A stretch of DNA of 64,000 bases from Proteobacteria bacterium UBA7415 (GTDB lineage: Bacteria; Pseudomonadota; Gammaproteobacteria; Arenicellales; Arenicellaceae), in NCBI GenBank assembly GCA_002470515.1, contig DKML01000031.1:513604-577603 (forward strand), read 5' to 3'. A program made the translations under genes and the position numbers. The notes below the pieces were generated by a model. It ran no database searches. It saw nothing but the letters and a program-made list of their open reading frames with translations, and had not been told where the DNA came from. This document shows, piece after piece, positions 45,158 to 53,546 of this stretch (positions within the stretch are counted from its first letter, which is position 1; the number at the start of each line of letters is the position of its first letter).

Positions 45158-45877
45158 ATGAATAGACGTCTCACAAAAGTTTTTGGATTAACTGGCTGTG
45201 CAATTGGCCTGGCGCTTTTGTCGTCGTGTTCTGCTGACGTTCCTGCCGACAAATCGGAAATCAAACGAGATACTCAAGCGACAAGCGCTTTAGGTGAGCT
45301 TACGTCTGCTGGGGAAACTGATGTTCATTCACATGAATCAACTGATCAGATTTTTAAGTCTGACACGGCTACCGTCTATACGGACGGGTTTGATGACGAA
45401 GGATCATCTGAAGATATTCAGGTAGAAGATGAGTATGACTACGAAGTTTATGATGAACCATCTCGTACGGTATCGATTGATGTCGAGCCAAGCGAAGGAA
45501 TAATACGATGGGAACAGCCTCAAAATCTTGCATACTCTAATGCCAAAATCACTCTTTTTAGTGACAGCGGAGAAACGCTAGTTCGAGACTTTAGTTCTGG
45601 AGAGTCAATTGAACTTTATGGAGAGTTACCTGATGGCGTATATGGCTGGGAATCAGTGATTACTCCACAGATTAGCGAGTCGGTTATGGCTGAAATGCGG
45701 GCCGTTCGATCTTCTGGTGATTTTAATGCCGAACAAGAGTTGGTGGCAAGCTTGCGAGCTGAAGGCAGCATACCAACCGAACAAGAAGCGCGTGACAATG
45801 TACAGTCGGGTAGTTTTGTTGTATTGAATGGAGTTGTTAACCCTCCAGCCATTGACGAACAGAGCGACGCTGATTAA
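45158..45877 (+). CDS. acidic putative lipoprotein
   Basis: The 239-residue product has a lipoprotein signal: two Arg near the N-terminus, hydrophobic LTGCAIGLALLSSC, and lipobox LSSC with Cys24. A strongly acidic, Ser/Thr-rich linker (about residues 27-110: DGFDDEGSSEDIQVEDEYDY) is followed by a small beta-rich domain (about 110-180: IRWEQPQNLAYSNAKITLFS, LYGELPDGVYGWESV) that could be an Ig-like module, and a helical tail ending SFVVLNGVVNPPAI. No family is recognised. It lies between the FG-GAP protein and the tail-fibre-like protein, same strand, and may belong to one surface complex. Confidence 0.6.
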   Translation: MNRRLTKVFGLTGCAIGLALLSSCSADVPADKSEIKRDTQATSALGELTSAGETDVHSHESTDQIFKSDTATVYTDGFDDEGSSEDIQVEDEYDYEVYDEPSRTVSIDVEPSEGIIRWEQPQNLAYSNAKITLFSDSGETLVRDFSSGESIELYGELPDGVYGWESVITPQISESVMAEMRAVRSSGDFNAEQELVASLRAEGSIPTEQEARDNVQSGSFVVLNGVVNPPAIDEQSDAD

Positions 45878-46070
45878 AAAGGCGAATTAGGTGATCAATT
45901 CGCTAGTTGATAGTAGGTCTAAATTTAAGGTTTAACTTAGGGTTTAAACTTAGCAACCTATTAGAATGGAGCCATGGCCTACATAACATGGCGCGATCGA
46001 GGCGTGTAAAAGCGTTTAGCAGACTACAGTTGTAGAAAGTAGCCATAATTATCGGGAGGAAGGAAAGGAT

Positions 46071-47231
46071 ATGAAAAATATAAAATCACTGTCAATGTTG
46101 ATGCTTAGTGCCTCAGTTGTGACAACAATCAATACGGCCACTGCAGACATTGTGCATAACGACGACGTAATAGTCACCTTCAGCCAATGTGTCGGCAACG
46201 ATTGCGTAAACGGCGAGAATTTTGGGTTTGATACACAACGACTCAAAGAAAACAACTTGCGTATCCATTTCGATGATACAAGTAGCTCGGCAAGTTTTCC
46301 TAGCAATGATTGGAGAATCAAAGTTAATGATACGAGCAATGGCGGCGCAAGCTATTTTGCCATTGAAGATTCTACGGCAGGCAGAACCCCTTTTAGAGTA
46401 GATGCCGGCGCACCCAACGACTCGTTGCGAGTAGATAACGCGGGTGATGTTGGTATTGGCGTAGCGAACCCAGTTGTTGAATTGCACGTTAAAGACGGAG
46501 ACTCACCAACCTTGCGCCTAGAACAAGACGGTTCAAGTGGTTTTACACCACAGACTTACGACGTCGCCGCAAACGAATCCAATTTCTTTATCCGCGATGT
46601 GACCAACGGCTCGCGTCTATTCTTCCGAGCCCAGCCTGGTGCTCCCGCTGATTCGATGTTTATTGCGAATGATGGTGATGTTGGTCTTGGCACAAACAGT
46701 CCTACAGCCGATTTACACATCAATTCTAACGACCTAAACGGTTTATTGATTAGTGGTAATGGCGTGAAGCTTGCCGATTTAAAAAGTAATGATGGCGGAA
46801 TAGTGCAATACCGTATGCTAACAGATAGCAGCGATCGTCGTTTTGTTGGTTTAAACGGCGCAGGAACCGTAGTTGAGTCGCAAATTCAATTTGGGAATAA
46901 CCAGGTAGTCATCGCAGGCGCAACAATTGGCACTCCCTTTGCGACGTTTACCGCAGCGGGGTTAGTTACTACTGGTGCTGGCGCATGCGCCCCTGGGCCC
47001 TGTGACGGAACTTTTGATCCACGTGTATACAAAGTAGAGTCGATCGAAGAGCATGCTGAGTATATGTGGGATAACCGGTATTTGTGGGGTGTTGGCGCGA
47101 CGCCTGAAGGTGAGCCCATTAACTTGACTAAGAAGACCACTGGTATACTTCACGAGTTAGAGAAAGCACATATTTATATCGAACAATTGCATAGCCGACT
47201 TTCTGCTTTAGAGGAAAAATTGAAAAAGTAA
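46071..47231 (+). CDS. exported tail-fibre-like beta-structured protein with C-terminal coiled coil
   Basis: This 386-residue protein is preceded by a purine-rich ribosome site (GGGAGGAAGGAAAGGA, 46054-46069). The signal peptide has hydrophobic core SMLMLSASVVTT and a likely cleavage at ATA-DIVHND. The body has repeats typical of trimeric fibre proteins: DSLRVDNAGDVGIGVANPVVELHV and DSMFIANDGDVGLGTNSPTADLHI. A GAGACAPGPCDGTFDPRVY hinge precedes a helical end (IEEHAEYMWDNRYLWGVG ... ILHELEKAHIYIEQLHSRLS) that forms a trimerising coiled coil, similar to the end of S74-type chaperone fibres. It is likely a surface or secreted fibre. An intrinsic terminator follows immediately. Confidence 0.7.
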   Translation: MKNIKSLSMLMLSASVVTTINTATADIVHNDDVIVTFSQCVGNDCVNGENFGFDTQRLKENNLRIHFDDTSSSASFPSNDWRIKVNDTSNGGASYFAIEDSTAGRTPFRVDAGAPNDSLRVDNAGDVGIGVANPVVELHVKDGDSPTLRLEQDGSSGFTPQTYDVAANESNFFIRDVTNGSRLFFRAQPGAPADSMFIANDGDVGLGTNSPTADLHINSNDLNGLLISGNGVKLADLKSNDGGIVQYRMLTDSSDRRFVGLNGAGTVVESQIQFGNNQVVIAGATIGTPFATFTAAGLVTTGAGACAPGPCDGTFDPRVYKVESIEEHAEYMWDNRYLWGVGATPEGEPINLTKKTTGILHELEKAHIYIEQLHSRLSALEEKLKK

Positions 47232-47255
47232 ACTTGTGCAATTAATAAAATAAAG

Positions 47256-47292
47256 AACCCACTGTTGATCATATTAGACAGTGGGTTTTTTT
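47256..47292. terminator. rho-independent terminator, possibly bidirectional
   Basis: A nine-base stem (AACCCACTG at 47256-47264 and CAGTGGGTT at 47279-47287) with a 14-base loop is followed on the plus strand by T residues to 47292. It lies 25 bases after the fibre gene stop and 30 bases after the end of the convergent leftward gene. The minus strand also shows a weaker T-rich tail. Confidence 0.85.
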
Positions 47293-47321
47293 ATGCACAA
47301 ATGATATCGAGAAGTCTTTGT

Positions 47322-48608
47322 TTATTGGCGCCGCCATTCGAAGGGACTAACAGATTCATCGCGCTCGAGAATTAAGCTTTTATAGTCCATTAAATCAAGT
47401 GTGCTAAATTCTCTAATAATAGGGTTGTAATGGTCGGTCAGAACTCGGTCGTTTTTGTTCAAGCCTGTTATTAGCAGCAATCCTGTAGGTGAGCTGTCGA
47501 TCATTGTTAATGACAAGTCCGGTCTATACCGTTTTAAGCAGACGACTATTTTCCATACATCACCTGTCCACACATTTGAGGCCCGTTGTCGAGACGCCTG
47601 TACGGGATGATTTGGGAAAATATCGTCAATGACGATAGTCGCTTCATTTGAAGATCTGGATTCGATATTTATAAAATCACGAAGCACGAATTCAAATAGA
47701 TGCATGCCATCAATAAAGGCAAAGTCAATTGGCGTTTTCTCAAAATCAATATCAGTTTGATGAGAAAAAAAGTAATCACTCGGCATTTGGTAAAGATCGA
47801 GCTGATTGAAATCATTCGTATCGATGTTGGGTTCAGGGTCTATTGCAATTTTCTTGCTTTGTGCTAAACGAAGACTATGCCCATTTCTAACGCCTATTTC
47901 CAAATAATTTGATACGTCTAACGTGTCGTGCAGTATCGCAAGGACATCCAAATAGCCTAGCTGGCCATTTGTTTTATTTTTTTCCGTAGACTCGTCATTA
48001 AACTGGGTATTGCTAGGATTTCTTTGCGCTGAATATTTGTTTATTTCGGTAGTTTTCAGCGGCCTCCATTGATTGGCGATTGGTGCAATCTCTCTAATAT
48101 TGTGAGCGAATACGCCGACTAAATCTCGCCACGGGCCGCGCTCATCCAGATGCACATCAATCGTAGTTAACTTAGCGTATCTAGCTAGCGCATAAAAGGC
48201 ATCTGGATAAAAACGATAACAATCGACGGGATATTGATGTATCGGACCAGCAGATGGTGCAATTAGGAATAACCAACCATCGTGAGAAAGTACTCGAGAC
48301 ATCTCTTCAAACAATAGCCAGAAATACTCAACATGCTCAAAGGCTTGCCCAGAAATAATGACGTCCACTGAATGATCTGCGAAAGGAAGTTTGTATGGGT
48401 CATTTAAAACAAGGTCAACACCTTCGGATTCTGAAATATCCGCAGCAACATAGTTGAATTTGTCTAACGAAAATATGTCTGCATATGAGCCATTAACATT
48501 TGCTCCACCAATATCAAGCACAGTAATGTTATCGCGCTGACTAAGATAATCACCGCAAATAAATCGTTCATAGCACCAGTGCATATTTTCCAGTGACGAT
48601 GCGTGCAT
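47322..48608 (-). CDS. fused double methyltransferase
   Basis: This 428-residue protein has two Rossmann methyltransferase domains in tandem. The N-terminal (about 30-165) is methyltransferase-11-like: ITVLDIGGANVNGSYADIF, YVAADISESEGVDLVL, HSVDVIISGQAFEHVEYFW, SRVLSHDGWLFLIAPSAG. The C-terminal (about 215-400) is methyltransferase-24-like: NYLEIGVRNGHSL, KKIAIDPEPN, IDFAFIDGMHLFEFVLRDFI, ATIVIDDIFPNHP. The second fold resembles sugar-acting CmcI/MycE-type enzymes. It is the last gene of a leftward run of four (GT2, methyltransferase, CmcI-like, this fusion). It could methylate two positions of one residue; acceptor not known. Confidence 0.78.
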   Translation of the reverse strand: MHASSLENMHWCYERFICGDYLSQRDNITVLDIGGANVNGSYADIFSLDKFNYVAADISESEGVDLVLNDPYKLPFADHSVDVIISGQAFEHVEYFWLLFEEMSRVLSHDGWLFLIAPSAGPIHQYPVDCYRFYPDAFYALARYAKLTTIDVHLDERGPWRDLVGVFAHNIREIAPIANQWRPLKTTEINKYSAQRNPSNTQFNDESTEKNKTNGQLGYLDVLAILHDTLDVSNYLEIGVRNGHSLRLAQSKKIAIDPEPNIDTNDFNQLDLYQMPSDYFFSHQTDIDFEKTPIDFAFIDGMHLFEFVLRDFINIESRSSNEATIVIDDIFPNHPVQASRQRASNVWTGDVWKIVVCLKRYRPDLSLTMIDSSPTGLLLITGLNKNDRVLTDHYNPIIREFSTLDLMDYKSLILERDESVSPFEWRRQ

Positions 48609-48663
48609 AAAATCTCCTAATGGTTTTTCGAAAGCATTCTTTGCTCTAGGTGACGGACAGCAG

Positions 48664-49320
48664 TTAGCATTTACGTAAGAACCCCTTTGGGTTCCAAGTG
48701 ATTAAGAATGACTCTTTACTTCTGTCTATGATGAAGTCACTTCGCTTTGAGACAAACTCCGTGATTGCTTCGTATGGCCCTGGATTGGAGCCAACATCGA
48801 GCCCATGATGGCAGATACTGTCTTCAACAATAAAGTAACCACCGTCAGGTATTAGTGGTGAGTAGGTTTCCAACACTTTAAGCGTATTATCGAAGGTGTG
48901 TGCACTATCCTCAATCACTAACACACGCTCACCGTTACTAATCTGTTTTTGAACTTGCTCAAACGCCGATATGGCATCATCCTCAATCCATGAAATTCGG
49001 GGATGTGATCGCACTTTGTCTATCAACTTGTTATGGCTAATGTCAACTCCGATAATTCGTCCGTGGCCTATATTATCTAAATAGTGTGCTAGTGCTAGAG
49101 TGCTACCTCCCCAGTTGTTACCAATTTCGATTATGATATCTGGCCTTTGCGCGTATATGATTTCTTGATATACCCAAAAGTCCATTGGGTTTTTCAGCGT
49201 TTTTATCCCGCAATAAGTAGTTGCGGTCATAATACGGTTTTGAATCAATGGAAGTGCGTCAGAAATTTTTAAATCCAACGAATCTTCAATACCCAGTTGT
49301 TCGTCATCGATGTTTATCAA
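48664..49320 (-). CDS. CmcI-type methyltransferase (cephalosporin hydroxylase family)
   Basis: The 218-residue product matches the CmcI/rhamnosyl O-methyltransferase family in layout. KTLKNPMDFWVYQEIIYAQRP leads to motif I IIIEIGNNWGGSTLALAHYL; GRIIGVDISHNKL is strand 2; WIEDDAIS, VLVIEDSAHTFDNTLKVLETYSPLIPDGGYFIVEDSI carries the metal-binding acidic and His residues. Despite the database name of the family, members known in glycan clusters methylate sugars. The reading starts with TTG at 49320, because no in-frame ATG lies close and an AGGA lies about ten bases upstream. It is in a leftward run with methyltransferases on both sides. Confidence 0.8.
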   Translation of the reverse strand: MINIDDEQLGIEDSLDLKISDALPLIQNRIMTATTYCGIKTLKNPMDFWVYQEIIYAQRPDIIIEIGNNWGGSTLALAHYLDNIGHGRIIGVDISHNKLIDKVRSHPRISWIEDDAISAFEQVQKQISNGERVLVIEDSAHTFDNTLKVLETYSPLIPDGGYFIVEDSICHHGLDVGSNPGPYEAITEFVSKRSDFIIDRSKESFLITWNPKGFLRKC

Positions 49321-49349
49321 AGTCGCGATATCCTAAAGTTAGAGACTGG

Positions 49350-50024
49350 TTAGTTTGCTGAGCAAACGACATAGTGCTGAATGAAGCTTTTTGGGTCCGC
49401 GTCGTGAAATAATTCAACTTGCCAGCCTGCTGACGCTATTAAATGTTCCATGTATTTCCTTCCAAAATAGGCATGTAATAGAGGGCTTTCTTTAACCCTA
49501 TCTTCGAAACCATCTAATTCGTCATCAATGAATGCGGAGAAAAAAAGCCTTCCGTTTGGCCGTATATGCTGCCTGAGTAATTTTAAAATCAGCAATGCAT
49601 CTCTTGGTTCAAGATGAGTAAATACTGAGAAAAGCCAAATTACATCAAATGTACCTTCAGTGGGTAAGTTGCTGTGTTTCGTAAGCGTCTCGCCGCTCGG
49701 ATTATACATATCGTTTTGAGCATTCCAATGAGCGAAACTGAAGCGGTCGTCGCGGCGTTCAACCTCATTTTTGAGATATTCAATCATCGGCTGATTAACG
49801 TCGATTCCGGTATATGATTTAATCGGAATTCTCTTGTTAATAATACTCATAGTGAAGCGCACGCCGCAGCCGACATCTAATATATCTGCATCTTTAAGGC
49901 AGGTTCGGCCGACGCTTTTTGTAGCAACGTCAATTAATGTTTTACCCGTATATTCAAAACCAGCGGCCGCCACGGATGGCGCATTTTGGTGAAATCTTTT
50001 TGGAACGTCTAGTTGGTCTATCAA
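49350..50024 (-). CDS. class I SAM methyltransferase
   Basis: This 224-residue enzyme has motif I DADILDVGCGVRFTMSI (about residues 42-58), strand-2 end YTGIDVNQPMIEYL, FDVIWLFSVFTHLEPRDALLILKLL as motif IV, and RQHIRPNGRLFFSAFID. A TTG at 50024 preceded by AAGG at about ten bases is the apparent start. It lies 29 bases upstream of the CmcI-like gene and 108 bases after the GT2 gene, in the same leftward run. Context supports methylation of a surface glycan sugar, but no acceptor can be read. Confidence 0.8.
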   Translation of the reverse strand: MIDQLDVPKRFHQNAPSVAAAGFEYTGKTLIDVATKSVGRTCLKDADILDVGCGVRFTMSIINKRIPIKSYTGIDVNQPMIEYLKNEVERRDDRFSFAHWNAQNDMYNPSGETLTKHSNLPTEGTFDVIWLFSVFTHLEPRDALLILKLLRQHIRPNGRLFFSAFIDDELDGFEDRVKESPLLHAYFGRKYMEHLIASAGWQVELFHDADPKSFIQHYVVCSAN

Positions 50025-50133
50025 TTTTTATTGGCCTTTTGAAGTAGTTTAAACCCAAGAGCGAGGTGCGAGACGAGATGCATGTTTAGAATTGTGATAA
50101 CTATTTCTTGTGAGGACAATCATTTTTTCAGAC

Positions 50134-51039
50134 CTAAATAAACTTCAGCGCGGGTTTAGGCATTGAGCCTAAACAGTTAATATCTGTAAGCGCTGGCTGA
50201 ACTAGCGGTTCGAATTCCTTTCCTCTAATTTCTTTATATTCCTTGGCAAAGCTAGCGAATGGGTGTTCTTCAGGTTTCGCATTGGTAGCGACTCCGCCAT
50301 GAAATTGATGAAACGAGCCTTCACCCAATAACATTACGATGTCTAAGTTATCAATCTTCAGTGCGCGTTGTAAAAAGTCGTTATTTACCAAGCCTCCTCC
50401 AGGAGATTGAAACTCTTCACAGAACCCTCCCATCTCGAAAAAACGAGCCTTTCTAATTATGAAGTAACTTAATTCTTCTGGTATGCCTCCTAAGAATCCA
50501 AGTCGCGATGATGAGGCCTGGGCCGCTATATTAAACAGTTGATAGCCATCGTTTCTCCAATCTACCGTTTCTAGAAGTTGGTCCTCTATCGTTTGATTGT
50601 ACCCTTCCAGCATAGAAAGGTTTTGTTCTTTTGGGCCGAGGTGCCACGCTAGTGAAACGATAAGAGGGTTGCTAAATGCCTTGCTGGCAAGCAAGCTATT
50701 CTTAATTATTCCTGGTGATAACATTCTCGCCCCATCAACGATGCATGCGAGCAAGTCGCCGAGCGCTAAACTTGCTCCATAATTAACGGCTTCGGCGGGT
50801 GAGGCAGATCCTGAATCGAAATAATGGTACTCGAAGTTGGAACCAAAACTCGCTACAGTTTCTTTACTAAGTGGCAAGCCTGAACTGTTATCAATGACAA
50901 TAACCTGATAGTCGTCTACCTCAACTTGACGTTGATAATTGCTACTCAATGAATACAAAGTTCTTTGAGCTTCTCGACGCATGTTGAAAAAAACTACAAC
51001 GACTGAGAGTTTCGGTTTGGGTTTGGCGCGTTGGTTCAT
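50134..51039 (-). CDS. family 2 glycosyltransferase
   Basis: The 301-residue inverting GT-A enzyme has the starting block KLSVVVVFFNMRREAQRTLYSLS (residues about 9-31), the nucleotide-binding VIVIDNSSG, and the region AVNYGASLALGDLLACIVDGARMLSPG, in which the DGA triad sits where the family has DxD. GGFCEEFQSPGGGLVNNDFLQRAL corresponds to the ED-x-D/LxxR acceptor segment. It is the first gene of the last leftward run of the polysaccharide region, whose right boundary is just upstream. The replaced DxD is unusual and may alter donor or metal use. Confidence 0.82.
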   Translation of the reverse strand: MNQRAKPKPKLSVVVVFFNMRREAQRTLYSLSSNYQRQVEVDDYQVIVIDNSSGLPLSKETVASFGSNFEYHYFDSGSASPAEAVNYGASLALGDLLACIVDGARMLSPGIIKNSLLASKAFSNPLIVSLAWHLGPKEQNLSMLEGYNQTIEDQLLETVDWRNDGYQLFNIAAQASSSRLGFLGGIPEELSYFIIRKARFFEMGGFCEEFQSPGGGLVNNDFLQRALKIDNLDIVMLLGEGSFHQFHGGVATNAKPEEHPFASFAKEYKEIRGKEFEPLVQPALTDINCLGSMPKPALKFI

Positions 51040-51144
51040 AACGGTGCGATAAGCCAGTACTTATTTAACTCAAGTAAGACAAGTTTAACGTAAAAATCGG
51101 CGCGGGGAAATTATGTCTTAATATTCAGATTCACAAAAATTGTC

Positions 51145-51204
51145 GCATAGAGGGACACACACTTTTAAAAATATCACTACTCAGCAGTTCTGGTTATAAC
51201 TAAG
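51145..51204. repeat. 60-bp imperfect direct repeat, copy A
   Basis: This 60-base stretch (begins GCATAGAGGGACACACAC) matches the one at 51588-51647 with about seven mismatches, in the same orientation. It lies in a 355-base non-coding gap at the edge of the polysaccharide region. The sequence AGGGACACACACTTTTA looks like the terminal unit of a small mobile or REP-type element, but that is unproven. Confidence 0.8.
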
Positions 51205-51394
51205 TTTAATCAATCTCAATTATTTAAGGGGTCAGCAGAGCCCGATAATATCGGGAGCATGGTTGACCTATGCCTAAGGTGGCATTCCGCTCTCTACCGC
51301 AAATGAGATAAATGGGCTTGGCCCCTCTTAATCGCATTGCTCAGAAAGTTCCAGAAGAAAGTAAGTCCTAGAAAGTAATCGCTAGAAAGCATCT

Positions 51395-51590
51395 TCAATT
51401 ATTTTCGCTCTGCTCCAGCAACAACCAACCGCCGCCTAATGCTTTATGCAAGGCAACACTGTGTTGCAACAACCGCGATTGCGCTCCCAGCAAAGCCACC
51501 TGACTTTGCATCGCTTGCTGCTCTGCAATAAGCCACGCCAACAGGCCAGTACTACCAGCCTGATATTGCTGTTGCATGTTTTCAGCGGCA
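51395..51590 (-). pseudogene. 3' remnant of an outer-membrane efflux (TolC/NodT-type) gene
   Basis: The readable frame ends QQQYQAGSTGLLAWLIAEQQ ... LLQHSVALHKALGGGWLL. This is the end of NodT/OprM-type outer-membrane factors, whose last helix typically carries a Q-A-L-A-Q-R-L---SVALYKALGGGW motif. Only about 60 codons remain; the 5' side is cut off exactly where the 60-bp repeat copy B begins. The upstream barrel and helices are missing, so this is a dead fragment left by a rearrangement. Confidence 0.72.
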
Positions 51591-51647
51591 TAAAGGGACA
51601 CACACTTTTAAGACTATCACTATTCATCAGCTCTGGTCATAACTAAG
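51588..51647. repeat. 60-bp imperfect direct repeat, copy B
   Basis: This is the second copy of the repeat at 51145-51204. It truncates the efflux-gene remnant and its last base directly abuts the first IS6-family element at 51648, so the element may have inserted at or next to the repeat. Confidence 0.8.
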
Positions 51648-52421
51648 GGTACTGACAAGTTAACTTTCGACTTCGTAAAAATCTAGAATCAAAATCTCAT
51701 GCCACTGCGTTATTCCATTCTGTAAACGCACTTGCCCTGAGATCACGATAGTGTTCGGCTCGAATGCAGTGACGCTGCAAGTTGAATAAATTGTAAACCG
51801 CCGCATGCGATTCGAGAAATCGTTGCGCCTGGTTTGTGGACTTGAAGCGCCTCATCACTCGCTCCCTAACTCTCGTTGGTTGATGCGAGAGCTCAGATAG
51901 ATTGTTGGCGTACTTCGATGTTTCATGAAGCGTATCTGGAATCATTTCGCGATGTGCAACGCGATAGCTCACGAGGTTATCAGTGACGATTTTTCGTGGC
52001 TCTCCGCCATGCTTGGTGACTAATCTTTTGAGGAAACGCTTTGCTGCTGTGGCATTGCGTCGCTTCTGAAGAAAGATATCGACTATCTCACCATCTTGAT
52101 CAACAGCACGCCACAAGTAATGCTGAACGCCATTGATCCGAACAAAAACTTCGTCCATGAAAAACGTATCACCGAAACCGCGACGATTACGCTTTAAACG
52201 ACGACTAAATTCTGCACCGAACTTAATACACCAGTAACCAATCGACTCATAGCTAACTATGACGCCACGCTCTGCGAGAAGATCCTCGACGTCGCGATGG
52301 CTAAGATTAAATTTGTAATACAGCCAAACTGCATGGCTGATGATTTCGGGCGGGAATCTGTGTCGTTTGTAAGTATTCATCTCCGGGAGTATGAATTATC
52401 GTGAGTTAACTTGTCAGTACC
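51648..52421 (-). mobile_element. IS6-family insertion sequence, copy 1 (isoform A)
   Basis: The element is about 774 bases with terminal inverted repeats GGTACTGACAAGTTAACT (left) and AGTTAACTTGTCAGTACC (right). It carries one transposase gene on the minus strand. The flanks (AACTAAG and CCTTTGA) do not match, so no 8-bp target duplication is visible, as expected if adjacent deletion or recombination followed insertion. Confidence 0.88.
51697..52380 (-). CDS. tnp: IS6-family transposase, copy 1
   Basis: This 227-residue DDE transposase starts MNTYKRHRFPPEIISHAVWL and has the IS6 helix-turn-helix segment LSHRDVEDLLAERGVIVSYE. The first catalytic Asp lies in FFMDEVFVRING and the second in RKIVTDNLVSYRVAH; the glutamate region lies beyond KRFLKR---HG. 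Compared with copy 3 the second-Asp block reads DNLVSY instead of DKLGSY, changing conserved Lys and Gly next to the catalytic Asp, which may weaken it. The 5' third differs from copy 3 at the DNA level far more than the 3' two thirds, showing a mosaic origin. Length is normal for the family (about 230). Confidence 0.88.
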   Translation of the reverse strand: MNTYKRHRFPPEIISHAVWLYYKFNLSHRDVEDLLAERGVIVSYESIGYWCIKFGAEFSRRLKRNRRGFGDTFFMDEVFVRINGVQHYLWRAVDQDGEIVDIFLQKRRNATAAKRFLKRLVTKHGGEPRKIVTDNLVSYRVAHREMIPDTLHETSKYANNLSELSHQPTRVRERVMRRFKSTNQAQRFLESHAAVYNLFNLQRHCIRAEHYRDLRASAFTEWNNAVA

Positions 52422-52652
52422 CCTTTGAGAGTCTTAAACAACAGGGGTTGTTCACTCGCGCAGTATGGATCTAGCTACAGCGTAATATTTACGTTTCATT
52501 CATGACTGAAAGAATAGAAAAGCAAAGCGAGCAAATCGCGACGCATGCCCAATATACGCCCAATATACGCCCAATATGAAAAAAATCTTAAGGGGGTAAT
52601 CTTTTTAAAAAAGGGATCTATCGAGTAAGTCGTTGATCTATAAAGGAAAATA

Positions 52653-52697
52653 TGGTGGTTATGGGTGGACTTGAACCACCGACCCCAGCATTATGAA
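52653..52697 (-). tRNA. 3' fragment of a tRNA-Met-like gene (partial, possible attachment site)
   Basis: Read on the minus strand, the fragment starts in the anticodon loop TTCATAA (CAT anticodon). It then shows TGCTG, the variable region GGGGTC, a complete T-arm GGTGG-TTCAAGT-CCACC, the acceptor half CATAACC and an encoded ACCA end. The 5' half (D-arm, acceptor 5' strand, anticodon 5' stem) is absent: the bases before the loop are unrelated AT-rich DNA. A break exactly at the anticodon loop is a usual crossover point for tyrosine recombinases, so this looks like the far attachment site of an integrated element. The tRNA could also be an Ile-CAT type. Confidence 0.7.
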
Positions 52698-53108
52698 TCT
52701 TGTTTATTTGATGCCTTTAAGGATATTTTATTTTACTTTAAAATACCTTATTTAGCGCTGAACTTATTTAAGTCATTGATTTATATATACAAGATAAAAT
52801 GAATTAGCGCTTTTTTGGTAGGATTTTCGAAAACCTTATTTCGCACCGCGTTGATAATTTGAGCGGTTATGAAAAATATTTGGTCTCCAAAATAAATGCA
52901 CAACTCGACTAACTGTAGAGGTCAAACGCTGTTTAGATAGAGAGTTCCGTAAGTAGATTTCATGGAGTGTTGATTACCAGTTGTATGCGCGATAACAATC
53001 TTGAAAACTGATTGCCCTTCCCCGGACGATGCGTCTTCAAATTCCTACTAACTTAAATTACACCAGGGCCTAAAGCATCACTCCGGCTACAGGGCCCCAG
53101 CTCGCTGG
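52698..53108. other. AT-rich region with no gene
   Basis: About 410 bases between the tRNA fragment and the next IS end. No open frame with a recognisable product was found. The last 60 bases (AAGCATCACTCCGGCTACAG) look like an eroded mobile-element end but are not assigned. Confidence 0.35.
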
Positions 53109-53125
53109 GTTAACTTGTCAGTACC
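53109..53125 (+). repeat. orphan IS6 right-end inverted repeat
   Basis: GTTAACTTGTCAGTACC is identical to the right end of copy 1. No transposase sequence precedes it; it directly abuts a transposase fragment instead. It marks the junction of two collapsed IS copies. Confidence 0.7.
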
Positions 53126-53504
53126 TAAGCTTGGAAGTTATCGGGTTGCACATTGCGAAATGATTCCAGATACGTTTCACGAAACAGCACAATACGCCAA
53201 CAATCTATCCGAGCTCTTGCCTCCATGGATGGAGGTAAGGGGCGTTAGCTTGGAGCGGAAGCTTCGCATCAATCGACGAGAGTTAGAGAACGAGCGATGA
53301 GGCGTTTCAAATCAACATCCTAGGCTCAACGGTTTTTGGAGTCGCATGCTGCGGTTTACAATTTATTCAACTTGCAGCGTCACTGCGTTCGAGCGGAACA
53401 TTATCGGCGACTTAGGATAAGTGCTTTCGGAGAATGGAATAAGGCCGTAGCGTAAAGCTTGGGCTAAAGGTTTTTGTGATTCCAGAAGTTAATTTGTCAG
53501 TACC
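53126..53504 (+). pseudogene. tnp: IS6-family remnant, copy 2 (isoform B)
   Basis: The remnant begins inside the transposase at KLGSYRVAHCEMIPDTFHET and keeps the 3' end of the gene plus a mutated right inverted repeat (GTTAATTTGTCAGTACC). The frame is broken by a 47-base insertion at 53217-53263; after it the DNA is recognisable again (TCGCATCAATCGACGAGAG) up to the stop region near 53455. Its tail (GGCTAAAGGTTTTTGTGAT) matches copy 4 but not copies 1 and 3. The 5' half, with the first catalytic Asp, is absent. Confidence 0.8.
53217..53263. repeat. 47-bp insertion with hairpin inside IS remnant
   Basis: Compared with the other IS copies this block is extra. It starts with the inverted repeat CCTCCAT-GG-ATGGAGG (53220-53235) and continues GTAAGGGGCGTTAGC. 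The CCATGGATGG core resembles small intergenic repeats of many gammaproteobacteria, so it may be a small non-autonomous mobile repeat that inserted into the IS. Confidence 0.55.
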
Positions 53505-53546
53505 CAATCTGAATAGGCTAAATTTATTTGACTTCCCTGCACACTT

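Noticed and set aside
52698..53108. Possible complete tRNA around the tRNA-like fragment
   Set aside because: The 5' half cannot be found: there is no D-arm, no acceptor 5' strand pairing with CATAACC and no anticodon 5' stem.
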